Shown: positions 1 to 7,830, counted from the first letter of the stretch. The stretch is DNA of 64,000 bases from Parabacteroides goldsteinii DSM 19448 = WAL 12034 (GCF_000969835.1 NZ_KQ033912.1:2245920-2309919), one strand, 5' to 3'. The notes: a model not told the origin generated them from the letters alone. A program made the numbers and translations.

Positions 1-2
1 TC

Positions 3-245
3 GTACAGTTATATATCCGCGACAAAGTAAGCAGTGTAATCGCTTACGAATCCGTGTTACGCGGCTTTGAACGTATCTCCCTGCAACCGGGCGAGACAAA
101 GACCGTATCCTTCGTCCTCTTGCCGGAAGACCTGCAAATTCTCGACAGACATATGGAATGGACAGTCGAACCGGGCGAATTTGAAGTCCGCATCGGAGCC
201 TCTTCCAACGATATCAAATTAAAAGAGACTTTTGTTGTAAAGTAA
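3..245 (+). CDS. Glycoside hydrolase family 3 beta-glucosidase, C-terminal fragment
   Basis: The reading frame is open from the window edge, so the 5' end lies outside. The visible 80 residues contain VQLYIRDKVSSV, LRGFERISLQPGET and the ending FEVRIGASSNDIKL. This is the fibronectin type III-like domain that closes family 3 beta-glucosidases and xylosidases. The catalytic domains are not in view, so substrate cannot be judged. An internal GTG at 54 is not the real start because the homologous sequence continues upstream of it. Confidence 0.85.
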   Translation, partial: VQLYIRDKVSSVIAYESVLRGFERISLQPGETKTVSFVLLPEDLQILDRHMEWTVEPGEFEVRIGASSNDIKLKETFVVK

Positions 246-278
246 AAGACAGGTAATCATAGCCTATCCGCATATTTT

Positions 279-330
279 ATTCCCTCCTGCTTTCGAAACA
301 ATTCAGAGATTTCGCAAAGTTAGAGGGAAT
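279..330. terminator. Long imperfect hairpin after the GH3 gene
   Basis: ATTCCCTC (279-286) pairs with GAGGGAAT (323-330). Inside, CTTT-CGAAA pairs with TTTCG-C-AAAG, giving a nested stem. There is no clear T-run, so factor-independent termination is only a possibility; it may instead be an mRNA 3' structure of the GH3 transcript. Confidence 0.4.
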
Positions 331-487
331 ATTTATTTGAAAAAAGAAAGATTAATTCTTTGCCACAGAGATAAAGGAGAAAAGGCTTGAAAAATCATGA
401 ATCTTATTGGCTATTAAACAAAAAGCGGAGATTAGTGAATACTTTTCGTATCTTTGGCAGAATATAAGAATATATAACAAGAAATAT

Positions 488-1537
488 ATGAAAATAAAAA
501 GTCTATTTGGAATGCTTTTGTTCCTGTTCACAATGGGTTTTACAAGTTGTAGTGAAGATGATAAACAGGAATACTATTTGGAGCTTTCTCAAAACTCGTG
601 CGAAGTAATACAGGGATACAGTATTTCCATTGATCTGACTGCTCATGAAAACACTACGTTGAATGTTGAAAACCCGGAGCTTATTGATGCCGCTTATATT
701 TGGGAGCTTGACGACTATAAGGCTAAAATAGAAATTAAGGGTAAACAGAAAGGTGAAACAGATCTTGTCGTCACCGACCATGAAACGGGAGAATCAGCCA
801 CAATAAAGGTGAAAGTGACAGAATACCCGATGCCCCGTCTTGCCGTAAAACAACCGAAAGGGAACATTTTCGATACGATGAATTTTTATCTCTATAATGA
901 AGATTCGAAGTCAATTAATTCTAATAGTCTTTCTGTTGTATGCGATTCTATTGTTTGGACAGTAGATGAGATAAACAACAGTTTCAGAGTGTTTGAACAC
1001 GAAGGGGTAGGTAACCGTCTGACTTTGGAATGGGGGCACTGTTTCAAGTATCCCGGTGAATATAAAACTAACCTGACTGCATGGAAAGACAACAAGGTTA
1101 TCTTCCGTCATCAACTCGCCGTCACCATTACCGATGAGAAGGATTTTCTGGAATACAACTGGAAAGACATTACTAAAAACTCATCAGCATGGAGTACTTA
1201 TGCAGATGTACTTAAAAGTGGCCCTAATTTGATGACCACATACGGCCTTTGCGGCACTGTCCCATATGCCGAAGTAAGGGTTTTTAACGGCAACATGACT
1301 CAAAGCTACCAACTTTACGACTATTTCTGCAAACTCTATTCAGTCCCCACATATGAAGATAATAGAGATAAGATGTGGCAACTGTATGACGAACTGTTCT
1401 CCGAACAAAAGGTATATCCTAGTGCTTACCCTGTTGCCATTTGGGTGACAGAACGTGTCAATATTGTTTTATTGCTGCTGGATGATAATACAGGATATTC
1501 CAATTATGTGGTTTATGCGGAACCAAACAGACAATGA
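488..1537 (+). CDS. Putative surface lipoprotein with bacterial Ig-like domains
   Basis: The ATG at 488 is preferred over the upstream ATG at 407 because it opens directly on a lipoprotein signal peptide: MKIKSLFGMLLFLFTMGFTS followed by the lipobox cysteine. The mature part begins with an acidic stretch (SEDDKQE), as often seen in Bacteroidales surface lipoproteins. Residues about 30-110 look like a BIG2-type Ig fold ending in ATIKVKVTE. A second beta-rich, PKD-like segment contains YPGEYKTNLTAWKDN and ends near LAVTITDEKD. The last 100 residues are unassigned. No enzyme motif is visible; a cell-surface role is inferred from the lipobox only. Confidence 0.7.
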   Translation: MKIKSLFGMLLFLFTMGFTSCSEDDKQEYYLELSQNSCEVIQGYSISIDLTAHENTTLNVENPELIDAAYIWELDDYKAKIEIKGKQKGETDLVVTDHETGESATIKVKVTEYPMPRLAVKQPKGNIFDTMNFYLYNEDSKSINSNSLSVVCDSIVWTVDEINNSFRVFEHEGVGNRLTLEWGHCFKYPGEYKTNLTAWKDNKVIFRHQLAVTITDEKDFLEYNWKDITKNSSAWSTYADVLKSGPNLMTTYGLCGTVPYAEVRVFNGNMTQSYQLYDYFCKLYSVPTYEDNRDKMWQLYDELFSEQKVYPSAYPVAIWVTERVNIVLLLLDDNTGYSNYVVYAEPNRQ

Positions 1538-1671
1538 AACCTACATTGAGGTGTGAATTAAAAGATCTTATTCATCCCCTTTTATACTTTATTAAAAAGA
1601 ATCCCACCTCAATTCCCCCGGATTTGAATATCTTAGCGGAAAATCAGTTATCCTCTTAAAACCGATCGATT

Positions 1672-2019
1672 ATGGATAGCCTGCAAAGATGGAAAACACA
1701 ATACCGGTTTTACCGGACATTCTTCCTCAGTACATTAAAATTCAGTGTCCTGATCGGTTTTCTGTTTGCCTCTTTTAGCGCACTTCGATTCTATGTTAGC
1801 ATGATCGACTCTATCAGACTATGGCTACAACTCATCCCTACGGTCGGACTGGGATTCGACTATATCTACAAGGAACTGACACGCAAAGAAGAATATTTTT
1901 TCTATTATAATCAGGGAATCGGCAAGTATCAACTCTGGATCGTTACGTTTATCGTCATGTTCATCTGCTGTAATCTACTGAATCAAATCATCGAGCTATG
2001 TACACAGGCCTTGAAATAG
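1672..2019 (+). CDS. Small membrane protein, probable partner of the ABC ATPase
   Basis: This 115-residue protein is not recognised as a named family. It has two clear hydrophobic stretches, about residues 20-45 (LKFSVLIGFLFASF) and 90-108 (LWIVTFIVMFICCNLL), plus a weaker one near 50-62. Its 3' end overlaps the start of the downstream ATPase gene by 22 bp, so translation is almost certainly coupled and the two products probably interact. It is much shorter than a normal ABC permease. It could be an accessory subunit or a minimal permease; nothing in the sequence says what might be moved. Confidence 0.6.
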   Translation: MDSLQRWKTQYRFYRTFFLSTLKFSVLIGFLFASFSALRFYVSMIDSIRLWLQLIPTVGLGFDYIYKELTRKEEYFFYYNQGIGKYQLWIVTFIVMFICCNLLNQIIELCTQALK

Positions 2020-2657
2020 ACAGCATACTTAAATCGTTCGGCGAACGGACCATACTGGCAGATGTTTACCTGAAATGTTGCCGGGGAGATATTATTGCCC
2101 TTTTCGGACGAAACGGGACAGGCAAATCAACCTTGCTGAATATCATCTTCGGCACCTTGAAAGCCGACCGGAAGTTTATCCGCATCGACGGAAAAGTCAT
2201 AAAAGGGCCGGCTTTCCGCTCCGGACTGCTTGCCTATCTGCCACAGCATCCCTCCTTTCCCTCACATCTGAAAGTGTCACGGATAGCAGAACTTTGTATC
2301 GCTCCGGAAGACAGGAAACGCTTTTTCGCAGACCCAATACTATTTCGCATCCGGACCTCCCGTATCTGTGAAATATCAACCGGAGAACAACGTTATCTGG
2401 AAATCAAAACCACCCTTTTCAGTCCGGCCCCTTATATCCTGCTGGACGAACCTTTCAGCGGCGTCTCGCCCGTTGTTGCCGAACAGATACGCAAACTGAT
2501 GACCGAAAGCGCCCAAAACCACGGAATCATTCTGACAGACCACAATTTCAGGGAAGTACACAAAATAGCGAACCGAATCACCCTGCTCGACGATTGCTAC
2601 CTGAAAGAGATAAAAAACAGAGAAGAGTTAATACCTTACGGCTATTATCAGCCATAA
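1998..2657 (+). CDS. ABC-type ATP-binding protein
   Basis: A complete nucleotide-binding domain is visible: Walker A GRNGTGKS at residues 37-44, Q-loop Gln83 in LPQH, a divergent signature ISTGEQ near 126-131 instead of LSGGQ, Walker B YILLDEP ending in Asp150-Glu151, and switch His182 in LTDHN. The 219-residue length is that of a bare ATPase subunit. The 5' end overlaps the small membrane protein gene. The overall pattern is closest to the LptB/LivF-like group of ATPases, but no full-length permease gene is adjacent, so the transported substrate is unknown. Confidence 0.85.
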   Translation: MYTGLEIDSILKSFGERTILADVYLKCCRGDIIALFGRNGTGKSTLLNIIFGTLKADRKFIRIDGKVIKGPAFRSGLLAYLPQHPSFPSHLKVSRIAELCIAPEDRKRFFADPILFRIRTSRICEISTGEQRYLEIKTTLFSPAPYILLDEPFSGVSPVVAEQIRKLMTESAQNHGIILTDHNFREVHKIANRITLLDDCYLKEIKNREELIPYGYYQP

Positions 2658-2703
2658 AAAAGGGACACCCTTCCGGATATCCCCAACACTGAAAAACTTC
2701 ATT

Positions 2704-2784
2704 TTATTCTATTCCATACTTTTGCATCGCATATCTACCCAAAACTTCCAGGTAGCTGAGACACTTTCTTGCTAACTTTTTCAT
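2704..2784 (-). CDS. Possible 26-residue small protein
   Basis: On the minus strand, in an otherwise gene-free gap, an ATG at 2784 opens a frame of 26 codons ending in TAA. The peptide starts MKKLARKCLSYLEVLGRYA and is basic and amphipathic. A perfect -7 element TACTTTTG lies about 70 bp upstream on the same strand (2852-2859), and a 9-bp hairpin falls in the predicted leader. The combination of promoter, ATG and a sensible composition makes it more than a chance ORF, but it has no recognised family and no visible ribosome binding site. Confidence 0.4.
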   Translation of the reverse strand: MKKLARKCLSYLEVLGRYAMQKYGIE

Positions 2785-2821
2785 AGCGCAATACTAATTA
2801 TTTAAAACGATCTCTTTGTCT

Positions 2822-2844
2822 AAACATATTCTATAAATATGTTT
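2822..2844. promoter_or_regulatory. Hairpin in the leader of the possible small gene
   Basis: AAACATATT (2822-2830) and AATATGTTT (2836-2844) form a perfect 9-bp stem with a 5-nt loop. It lies just downstream of the minus-strand -7 box, so it would be at the extreme 5' end of the transcript. Confidence 0.4.
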
Positions 2845-2851
2845 TATAACA

Positions 2852-2859
2852 CAAAAGTA
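2852..2859 (-). promoter_or_regulatory. -7 promoter element TACTTTTG
   Basis: Perfect match to the Bacteroidetes TAnnTTTG -7 box on the minus strand. It directs transcription away from the acyltransferase gene and toward the possible small protein gene. No convincing -33 TTTG was found. Confidence 0.4.
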
Positions 2860-2941
2860 GTGGTTATATAGATACGATATACTTCCCGGAGCGGCTTTTA
2901 ACATCATTTGCACAAAAGGCCGGCCGGGCCGTTGAAGCGCC

Positions 2942-4081
2942 TTACCCGATAATGTATTTGGAGTAAGGCAGTTTGCTCAATAAATAGACAAACAGCCAGG
3001 TCGCTGCCAGCGTAAAGACAGCCGATACCGGAACGATTGCCGGAATAGGAATACCCAACCAAAGCGTCAGTAAATAAGAAGGCCCTACAAAGAAATAATG
3101 TACGCAATAAACGCCGAACCCCAGTTTCGTCAGATTAGCCAACGCCCGGCAAATCAAAGGAGAAGTAATACGGACCTTCTGCATCAGAAGGAATATGGCC
3201 GCCGTCATCAACATCGCATTCGGAGAGCAATAAGTAAAGAACAGTTCCATGCCTTCCTCACTCACATTCGGGTCCGATGTCATATATCTGAACCCAATGA
3301 AAGTGGCCAGATAGCCAATCAGGAACAAAGGAACAACAACAGCCAGTGTTTTGCCGACCGACCAGTCATTTCCTTTCCCTAAATAATGCCCGAGCAATAA
3401 ATACCCGTTAAAACCGGCAAAATAATAGAATAGGCCGTAAGCATTCCATGAACAAGTTCCGAAAAGATAATGAGAAACAAACTCCATCAGATAAGGAATA
3501 AACAACGAAGCTCCCCAAATATATAAGAACCAGCGTTTACCCTTTTCGGATGCTTTTTCCACCCAGGCAGAAAAGACAGGCATATAAAGATACAATCCGA
3601 TTAAAGCATAAATATACCACATCGGCGTTGCGTAAACGGTAAAATTGAGCGGTATCATAGCTACATCTTTCAACCCGTCGGCCAAAGAAGCTGAAGGATT
3701 GGGTGCGTAAGGAAAAAAGTCTGTCACCAGTTCCGGACTCCCTCCTACCCATTGGATAAACCATGGAGCCAGATTAAACAGCACTGACCAGATCAGGAAA
3801 GGAAAAAAGACACGCGGAATACGTTTCTTATAAAAGACCGAAGCCTCCTGCTTCACCGGAAGCAACAAGAAACCTGTCATCATCACAAACAGAGGCACAC
3901 AGGCCCTCAGCATTGATCCATAAGCTGATCCCCAGAAATTGAAATCAGGATTGGCACGCGACTCCGGAGAGGCATTAAAAGGGTCCGTACAATGGCAGGC
4001 AATCACCATCAGGATAGCAACGAAGCGAAGTGCGTCCAGCCAGACAATATGCGGACGGGCAGTAGTAGTTGTGTTATTCAT
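2942..4081 (-). CDS. Integral membrane acyltransferase, acyltransferase 3 family
   Basis: The start at 4081 (MNNTTTTARPHIVWLDALR) is preferred over an upstream ATG at 4132, because the family begins with this short cytoplasmic segment followed by the catalytic helix. The WLDALRFVAILMVIACHCTD region carries the family's conserved arginine and histidine. About ten hydrophobic helices follow over 379 residues. Family members acetylate or otherwise acylate extracytoplasmic sugars on surface polysaccharide, LPS or peptidoglycan. The target here is unknown. A near-consensus -7 box TACTTTTA lies upstream (4107-4114, minus strand), and a four-unit palindrome array sits just beyond it, suggesting dedicated regulation. 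Confidence 0.85.
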   Translation of the reverse strand: MNNTTTTARPHIVWLDALRFVAILMVIACHCTDPFNASPESRANPDFNFWGSAYGSMLRACVPLFVMMTGFLLLPVKQEASVFYKKRIPRVFFPFLIWSVLFNLAPWFIQWVGGSPELVTDFFPYAPNPSASLADGLKDVAMIPLNFTVYATPMWYIYALIGLYLYMPVFSAWVEKASEKGKRWFLYIWGASLFIPYLMEFVSHYLFGTCSWNAYGLFYYFAGFNGYLLLGHYLGKGNDWSVGKTLAVVVPLFLIGYLATFIGFRYMTSDPNVSEEGMELFFTYCSPNAMLMTAAIFLLMQKVRITSPLICRALANLTKLGFGVYCVHYFFVGPSYLLTLWLGIPIPAIVPVSAVFTLAATWLFVYLLSKLPYSKYIIG

Positions 4082-4145
4082 GGTAAGCGTATTTTTTAAT
4101 AGGACGTAAAAGTAGAAAATAGTTCCGTACATTACAAGATATTTA

Positions 4146-4237
4146 TTTCATATATTACGATAACAAAATATCATATATTATGATACAACATTTTCATAAT
4201 ATATGCGACTATAATATCATAATATATGATACTTCTC
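4146..4237. repeat. Tandem palindrome array, four units of exactly 23 bp
   Basis: Units start at 4146, 4169, 4192 and 4215. Their 17-bp cores are TTTCATATATTACGATA, TATCATATATTATGATA, TTTCATAATATATGCGA and TATCATAATATATGATA. Cores 2 and 4 are perfect palindromes around a 3-bp centre. The array lies about 30-125 bp upstream of the acyltransferase -7 box, where activator or repressor sites would sit. The adjacent AraC-type regulator is one possible binder, but AraC proteins usually bind direct repeats, not palindromes. Confidence 0.75.
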
Positions 4238-4271
4238 TCAGACCGTTATATAGTAAAACCGATAATACAAC

Positions 4272-5396
4272 CTATCCCCTCTTGTACTCGGAAGGAACAA
4301 TCCCTGTCTGCTTAATAAAGGCACGGCGGAATGTACTCATGGAATGAAAACCGGAACGTTCGGCAATCTCCTGGATACTGGCAAGCGACTCGGCATCCAT
4401 CAGGCGCTTACTCTCCTCCACCCGGAACTGGTTTACATAATCGGAGAATGACATTCCCAATTCCTTATTAAACAATTGCGAAAGATAGGAACGACTGATA
4501 GGGAACACCCGTTGAAGATCAGTTAACCGGAGGTCATCATTCAGATAAGGTTTCTCCCGCTCGAACCAAGTATTCACCTCTTCTGCATAACGTTTGAAAA
4601 GGGCACCCCGCTGTTCCTCGTCATCATCATCCTCTTCCTCATCATTCGAAGGAAGATCCCACCCGTTCTTAAAGGAATGCTCAAGCCGGATATTTTTAAG
4701 GAATAAAGCCTTATAGAAGAAATAAAACCATACTACCAGCATAACAGACTTAATAACGACATAAAGAATCGTCCGGTCGGTCAGCAACAAAATAACATAA
4801 AGGAAATACAGGATAGACAACACGATCATTGTCCGCCTCAACCACTCCAGGTCATAGTTTTCAGGGTCCGACACATTTTCACTTAAATAAGCTGTATATT
4901 CATCGGCATATTTTATAACCAGATATATCGGCACAATCATATAAAAAAGAGTAAGCGCCAAGACCAATAGCCGCAGAAATACATCCAGATTAAAATGCGT
5001 AAAAACATCTTTTATCGAATAAAAAACATGAATCTCCCCACCCGATAACCGATAAGTAAGATACGATAAACCACCTACTATAACAGGCGAAAGAAAAACC
5101 GAAAAACGCCTTAAAGTAAGGAAACCGGGACGTAGCTTTTCAATCACATAACTAGCAAGGCAGGCTGTCACAAAACAGCTTGCAATAAGAACGTCGGGAT
5201 GGAACGCTTCCTTTGCTTCATCCACATAAGAATTAACGGAAATTCTGATTACAGCCATCAAAGCCCACATAATCATACTCCATGCCAAAATAAGTCGTGC
5301 TCGGTTACCAAATGACCTCAATAGCATCATAATGCCTCCTAATACGCACAGGCCTATTATTTGCATACTCAATAAAAACTGTATTTTGTCCAGCAT
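4272..5396 (-). CDS. Membrane-anchored AraC-family transcriptional regulator
   Basis: The start at 5396 (MLDKIQFLLSMQ) is preferred over the ATG at 5438 because it follows an AGGGGAAAG ribosome-binding-like stretch. The N-terminal 240 residues are hydrophobic with about six to seven helices. An acidic linker (DEEEDDDDEEQ) follows. The last 100 residues hold two helix-turn-helix motifs of the AraC type, with FPISRSYLSQLFNKELGMSF, SIQEIAERSGFHSMSTFRR and the closing GIVPSEYK. It probably senses a membrane or envelope signal. It is divergent from the fimbrillin gene and its 3' end faces the palindrome array upstream of the acyltransferase, so both neighbours are candidate targets (inference). 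Confidence 0.85.
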   Translation of the reverse strand: MLDKIQFLLSMQIIGLCVLGGIMMLLRSFGNRARLILAWSMIMWALMAVIRISVNSYVDEAKEAFHPDVLIASCFVTACLASYVIEKLRPGFLTLRRFSVFLSPVIVGGLSYLTYRLSGGEIHVFYSIKDVFTHFNLDVFLRLLVLALTLFYMIVPIYLVIKYADEYTAYLSENVSDPENYDLEWLRRTMIVLSILYFLYVILLLTDRTILYVVIKSVMLVVWFYFFYKALFLKNIRLEHSFKNGWDLPSNDEEEDDDDEEQRGALFKRYAEEVNTWFEREKPYLNDDLRLTDLQRVFPISRSYLSQLFNKELGMSFSDYVNQFRVEESKRLMDAESLASIQEIAERSGFHSMSTFRRAFIKQTGIVPSEYKRG

Positions 5397-5498
5397 ATTC
5401 TTTCCCCTCGTTTTAGTATAAACAATTTGGTCCCTCAATTAGTTGATTTGCACTCTATTTAGACAATTTGACGCCTCTGGATTATTTGCACCATGCGT

Positions 5499-5528
5499 TT
5501 TTATACCATTTCATCGTGGTTTTATACC
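5499..5528. promoter_or_regulatory. Direct repeat in the AraC/fimbrillin divergent region
   Basis: TTTTATACC occurs at 5499-5507 and again at 5520-5528, exactly 21 bp apart on the same helical face. Nearby, ATTTG recurs at 5425, 5446, 5466 and 5484. Phased direct repeats of this kind are typical of AraC-family operators; binding is inferred, not shown. Confidence 0.35.
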
Positions 5529-5601
5529 GTATGATCCCTCTCTTTCCCCAAACTGCCGGATATTTGCAATATGAAATTTGATACAAAAATAGCATAAAAG
5601 T

Positions 5602-6561
5602 ATGAGAAATTTATTACTATTAATTACACTGATTTCGGGTTTGGCTGGTTGTTCGCACGAGAGCAATTTCTCAGCCATTGAGAGTATTAGCGCGAAAGAA
5701 AAGCCATTAAAAATTATTACACGTATTTTAACTACTAAATCGGCGAATTTCGTACAGGAATTCAAAGAAGGTTCGGAAATAGGACTGCTGATTACACGCG
5801 AAAGCGACGGCGGACTTTATGACGAGGATAGTGATTATATAAATGTAAAAGCAGAAGCAAATTTAATTAGTAATAAAATCTCCTGGCGGCAAACGCCGGA
5901 AGTCACACTTAATTTTGACCCGGCCACCGTGTATGCCTATTATCCATATCAGTCGCAGATGAAGCTCGGAACAGCAAGCATTCCTGTGAAGCTGTCGCCC
6001 GATGCCACTCAAACCCGCGACTATATGTATGGCACACACGCTCTCGGCCAAAAAATAGTAAACAGCATCTCCCCGGTGGTCTTGCTGAATATGGAACATG
6101 CGCTGTCGCTCATTTCTTTCCAGGTGAATCTGCCGGAAGGAGAAAATGAAAGCTATCAGCTAAGTGCCATACAGATAGGAAATAAAGCCGGAGGAAGCTC
6201 CCTGATATGCAAAGGCATGATGGACATCAGAAACGGACGAATCACTAAAATAGCCGGTTGCAGCACCTCGACCCGTCTGAATTTGCCGGAACCGGTTACA
6301 TTAGGTAAGGAATATTGCAAAACCCAACAGATCAGGGTGATTCCGACAACGGCCCCCATAGCGGAAGGAGACATCGAAGCTCTTTTCACAATCAACGGGA
6401 ATTCATATAAGTACAAGATGCCTGCACAGACGATGTGGGAAAAAGGACATAAATACCTCTACAAATTAACTCTCAGCGGAGAGGCTCTTACATTGAAAGA
6501 GGTATCCGTTACGGACTGGATACAGGGTAACGGTGAAGATGCTACAAGCAGCATTATGTAA
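5602..6561 (+). CDS. Fimbrillin (FimA/Mfa1-like) family lipoprotein
   Basis: A lipoprotein signal peptide is clear: MRNLLLLITLISGLAGC, with Cys17 in the lipobox. The 319-residue protein has hallmarks of the Bacteroidales fimbrillin fold: an early strand near ITRILTTK, the central YAYYPYQSQ motif, DYMYGTHAL and MEHALSLISFQV, and the C-terminal KGHKYLYKLTLSG. These subunits form or decorate surface fimbriae after lipoprotein processing. No usher-like or minor fimbrial genes follow, so it is an isolated copy. Divergent placement next to the AraC regulator suggests control by it. Confidence 0.85.
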   Translation: MRNLLLLITLISGLAGCSHESNFSAIESISAKEKPLKIITRILTTKSANFVQEFKEGSEIGLLITRESDGGLYDEDSDYINVKAEANLISNKISWRQTPEVTLNFDPATVYAYYPYQSQMKLGTASIPVKLSPDATQTRDYMYGTHALGQKIVNSISPVVLLNMEHALSLISFQVNLPEGENESYQLSAIQIGNKAGGSSLICKGMMDIRNGRITKIAGCSTSTRLNLPEPVTLGKEYCKTQQIRVIPTTAPIAEGDIEALFTINGNSYKYKMPAQTMWEKGHKYLYKLTLSGEALTLKEVSVTDWIQGNGEDATSSIM

Positions 6562-6600
6562 GTTTTATTTTATGTTTTGGTTATGGTTTAGAATCACTGG

Positions 6601-6703
6601 GTAACTGTATTTTGTTGCGATGCCGATGCACTGGTGCCCGGATGTACGGACGATTCGTCTGATAGAGCAGACAGTCCGGCATTGCAAGAAGAAATACAGT
6701 TAC
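6601..6703. repeat. 103-bp imperfect inverted repeat
   Basis: GTAACTGTATTT (6601-6612) is a perfect reverse complement of AAATACAGTTAC (6692-6703). Inside, GATGCC and GGCAT also pair, and the centre contains GTCTG/CAGAC. It starts 39 bp after the fimbrillin stop, so it could be a 3' UTR structure or a small MITE-like element. Confidence 0.55.
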
Positions 6704-6788
6704 CGCCAAGGAAGGAAAGCAGTCTCCCTCACAACCCCGACATCCGGTTAAGAGGCCTAAAAAACAACCTTCCGACAGGATTCTATAA

Positions 6789-6840
6789 GTGTAAACGCCG
6801 TGGCAAGTTGTTCCATGCTTCTTGCCACCGGCCACTACAC
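6789..6840. repeat. Inverted repeat, 19-20 nt arms
   Basis: GTGTAAACGCCGTGGCAAG (6789-6807) pairs with CTTGCCACCGGCCACTACAC (6821-6840) with a few mismatches; the inner TGGCAAG/CTTGCCA is perfect. Loop of 13 nt. No T-run follows. Confidence 0.5.
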
Positions 6841-6936
6841 CGAAACAACCATCCGGGATCCGGCAGCGGCCGGTCCTTTCCTAAAATGATTGAACGAACT
6901 AACTCGTGAGAGTTACGTATACATTTAATTAATACT

Positions 6937-7077
6937 AAAATAGTAGTAATGAAGCCGGCCCCGAATACCGCGTCCTGCACTCAACAGGACACATATTCCC
7001 TCTCAACTTATCGCCGACAACACTCTTTTATTTGACTATAAACCTTGCCGGGGCCGGTTTCATTATGCTACTATTTT
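6937..7077. repeat. Inverted repeat upstream of the first sigma-factor gene
   Basis: The arm at 6937-6963 reads AAAATAGTAGTAATGAAGCC then GGCCCCG. The arm at 7050-7077 is its reverse complement except for one mismatch and a 2-nt insertion. About 85 bp lie between, including a small hairpin GTCCTG/CAGGAC. The size resembles invertible promoter segments, but the arms are imperfect and the probable -7 box lies outside, so a structured leader or element remnant is equally possible. Confidence 0.55.
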
Positions 7078-7141
7078 CTTTTCCTCAAAAATTCAATACG
7101 TATTATTTCATCAAATAGAATTATATTTTCCATATTTTCCC

Positions 7142-7149
7142 TACTTTTG
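7142..7149 (+). promoter_or_regulatory. -7 promoter element TACTTTTG for the first SusCD locus
   Basis: Perfect TAnnTTTG match 36 bp upstream of the sigma-gene ATG, giving a predicted leader of about 30 nt. A -33 element is not obvious. Confidence 0.5.
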
Positions 7150-7184
7150 TTTTCCAATGACTATTGTGAATACAACGGAAATAA

Positions 7185-7745
7185 ATGATCGGGACTGAAA
7201 TACATAACTTCAACACTTTATATACTAAATTCTACAGAAAATCCTTTCTGTTCACTAAATCCTATGTACATGACGAATGTATCGCCGAAGATATTGTATC
7301 GGACGTCCTGATTAAATTATGGGAAATATTGAAGGAAAAGGAGATAGAACATATTGAAGCCTTGCTATTGACAACATTAAAAAACAAATCGCTCGACCAC
7401 CTGAAACATGAAGCTGTCAAAACAGAAGCACTTCACACCTTGACGGATATGAGACAAAGGGAACTGGATATCCGCATCTCTACGTTGGAAGCATGTAATC
7501 CCGAAGACATATTCTCTACCGAAGTGCAGCAGATTGTCACAGCAACTTTAGCTCTTCTGCCAGAACAGACCCGGCGTGTCTTTGAAATGAGCCGCTTCGA
7601 AAACAAAACAAATAAAGAAATAGCCGAAGAACTCCAACTTACAGTTAAAGGCGTTGAGTATCATATCACAAAGGCTTTAAAGCCTCTGCGTGAAAATCTG
7701 AAGGATTACCTGCCGCTCTTCTATTTCTACTTTTTTTTCCAATAA
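7185..7745 (+). CDS. ECF sigma factor, FecI-like (Bacteroides expansion family)
   Basis: The 186-residue protein has sigma region 2 near YTKFYRKSFLFTKSYV and CIAEDIVSDVLIKLWE, and region 4 near residues 115-165 (LPEQTRRVFEMSRFENKTNK, then KEIAEELQLTVKGVEYHI). Family members redirect RNA polymerase to SusC/SusD operons when the outer-membrane receptor signals substrate. The FecR-type anti-sigma gene follows 85 bp downstream, and SusC carries the matching N-terminal signalling domain. The C-terminus ends in a hydrophobic aromatic tail (LPLFYFYFFFQ), common in this subgroup. Confidence 0.9.
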   Translation: MIGTEIHNFNTLYTKFYRKSFLFTKSYVHDECIAEDIVSDVLIKLWEILKEKEIEHIEALLLTTLKNKSLDHLKHEAVKTEALHTLTDMRQRELDIRISTLEACNPEDIFSTEVQQIVTATLALLPEQTRRVFEMSRFENKTNKEIAEELQLTVKGVEYHITKALKPLRENLKDYLPLFYFYFFFQ

Positions 7746-7830
7746 TTTCTCATACTCCACTAGGGTTATCACTCAATGAATCGTTTTAATAATAACGGGG
7801 CATGAAACACATCCCCACAAAAGTAAAGGA

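Larger units (their letters stand above)
6562..7184. other. Gene-free interval rich in inverted repeats
   Basis: No convincing gene is seen. The segment holds three separate inverted repeats (6601-6703, 6789-6840 and 6937-7077) and then the promoter of the first FecI-like sigma gene. The only long frames here (for example 6634-6909 on the plus strand) are arginine/proline-rich, lack family resemblance and overlap the inverted repeats, so they are treated as non-coding. Confidence 0.6.

Noticed and set aside
2717..2724. Plus-strand TACTTTTG -7-like box
   Set aside because: It lies inside the possible small gene on the other strand and has no gene downstream before the convergent acyltransferase.
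6634..6909. 91-codon plus-strand frame in the gap after fimbrillin
   Set aside because: Composition is arginine/proline/serine-rich with no family motif, and it runs through two inverted repeats, so it is probably a by-product of the structured DNA.
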